41,812 nt of DNA from the NCBI GenBank assembly GCA_030431935.1, contig JAUIIC010000006.1, positions 1 to 41,812 on the forward strand. The letters run 5' to 3'. The notes under the pieces are model-generated. The model saw nothing but the letters and a program-made list of their open reading frames with translations, searched no databases and was not told the origin of the DNA. Origin of the DNA: Alphaproteobacteria bacterium (GTDB taxonomy: Bacteria; Pseudomonadota; Alphaproteobacteria; Rhodobacterales; Rhodobacteraceae). The position numbers were made by a program, and so were the translations under genes. Positions 41,759-41,812 of the stretch are shown here, piece by piece; the stretch's first letter is position 1, and each line of letters starts with the position of its first letter.

Positions 41759-41812
41759 TCACTTCATCAGCGCGGCGTCGCGCGCGTCGTTCTCGTCGGT
41801 CCAGAGGCCGAT
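41759..41812 (-). CDS. C-terminal end of an upstream gene, probably TAXI-type TRAP receptor (partial)
   Basis: Only the last 17 codons are visible: the frame encodes IGLWTDENDARDAALMK and ends with TGA at 41759-41761; the start lies beyond the window. Position directly before a fused TRAP permease suggests a TAXI-family or DctP-type periplasmic receptor. The family call rests on context alone. Confidence 0.5.
   Translation of the reverse strand: MGLWTDENDARDAALMK

Noticed and set aside
1-41812. CRISPR arrays, insertion sequences, tRNA or rRNA genes
   Set aside because: No regularly spaced direct repeats, transposase-like frames, terminal inverted repeats or cloverleaf patterns were seen by eye.

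Overview
The window is about 41.8 kb of very GC-rich DNA with tightly packed, frequently overlapping genes (many ATGA or TGATG junctions). The several TRAP transporters, the FCD-type GntR regulator, the aromatic and hydroxy-acid catabolic enzymes and the rhamnose polysaccharide cluster suggest an alphaproteobacterium, most likely Rhodobacteraceae (Roseobacter group). This is inferred from gene content and codon style; there is no rRNA or other phylogenetic marker here. I saw no tRNA, CRISPR array, insertion sequence or phage gene.

Region A (1-4374, + strand): the 3' part of a fused TRAP permease, a class V PLP aminotransferase-fold enzyme and a GlcD-type FAD 2-hydroxyacid dehydrogenase. It looks like an uptake and oxidation operon and ends at a strong hairpin shared with a convergent gene. 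Region B (4402-14700): on the minus strand a cytochrome P450 with an unusual I-helix, then a flavin-dependent halogenase-like enzyme. Divergent from these is a + strand operon of an FCD-GntR regulator, TRAP DctP, DctQ and DctM, and a stand-alone MetE-C-like methyltransferase. A feruloyl-CoA-synthase-like ligase is convergent with that operon. Together these suggest uptake and processing of a methoxylated aromatic acid. GTATAC-type palindromes between the P450 and regulator genes are the likely operators.

Region C (14809-31218, all minus strand) is a sixteen-gene surface polysaccharide cluster. Transcription runs from the high-coordinate end: polysaccharide pyruvyl transferase, Wzx-like flippase, FrhB-like Fe-S protein, acyltransferase, Wzy-like polymerase, two glycosyltransferases, a PssD/PssE-like split glycosyltransferase, another GT2, a Wzc-like chain-length protein with a degenerate kinase domain, the priming sugar-phosphate transferase, and the dTDP-L-rhamnose genes rfbC, rfbB, rfbD and rfbA. 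The product is predicted to contain L-rhamnose with pyruvate and acyl decorations. No Wza-type outer-membrane exporter is present.

Region D (31219-35529) looks like the control block for region C. It holds a NarL-type response regulator and, divergent from it, a small exported protein of the sulfite-oxidase/molybdopterin fold without a single cysteine, followed 13 bp later by a hybrid histidine kinase (two membrane segments, PAS, HisKA, HATPase, REC, HPt). A palindrome CTATCC-N4-GGATAG lies between the divergent genes. It recurs with one mismatch upstream of the first polysaccharide gene and again perfectly inside the cluster before pssD. I propose a periplasmic-ligand-sensing phosphorelay, analogous to PruR/DcpA pterin sensing in Agrobacterium, that controls this polysaccharide. 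This is the most novel-looking system in the window.

Region E (35618-41812): a TPP-dependent decarboxylase/synthase with an AhpD-like protein on the + strand. Convergent to them is a minus-strand catabolic operon: the end of a probable TAXI-type TRAP receptor, a fused TRAP permease, a TauD/TfdA dioxygenase and an ACMSD-type amidohydrolase.
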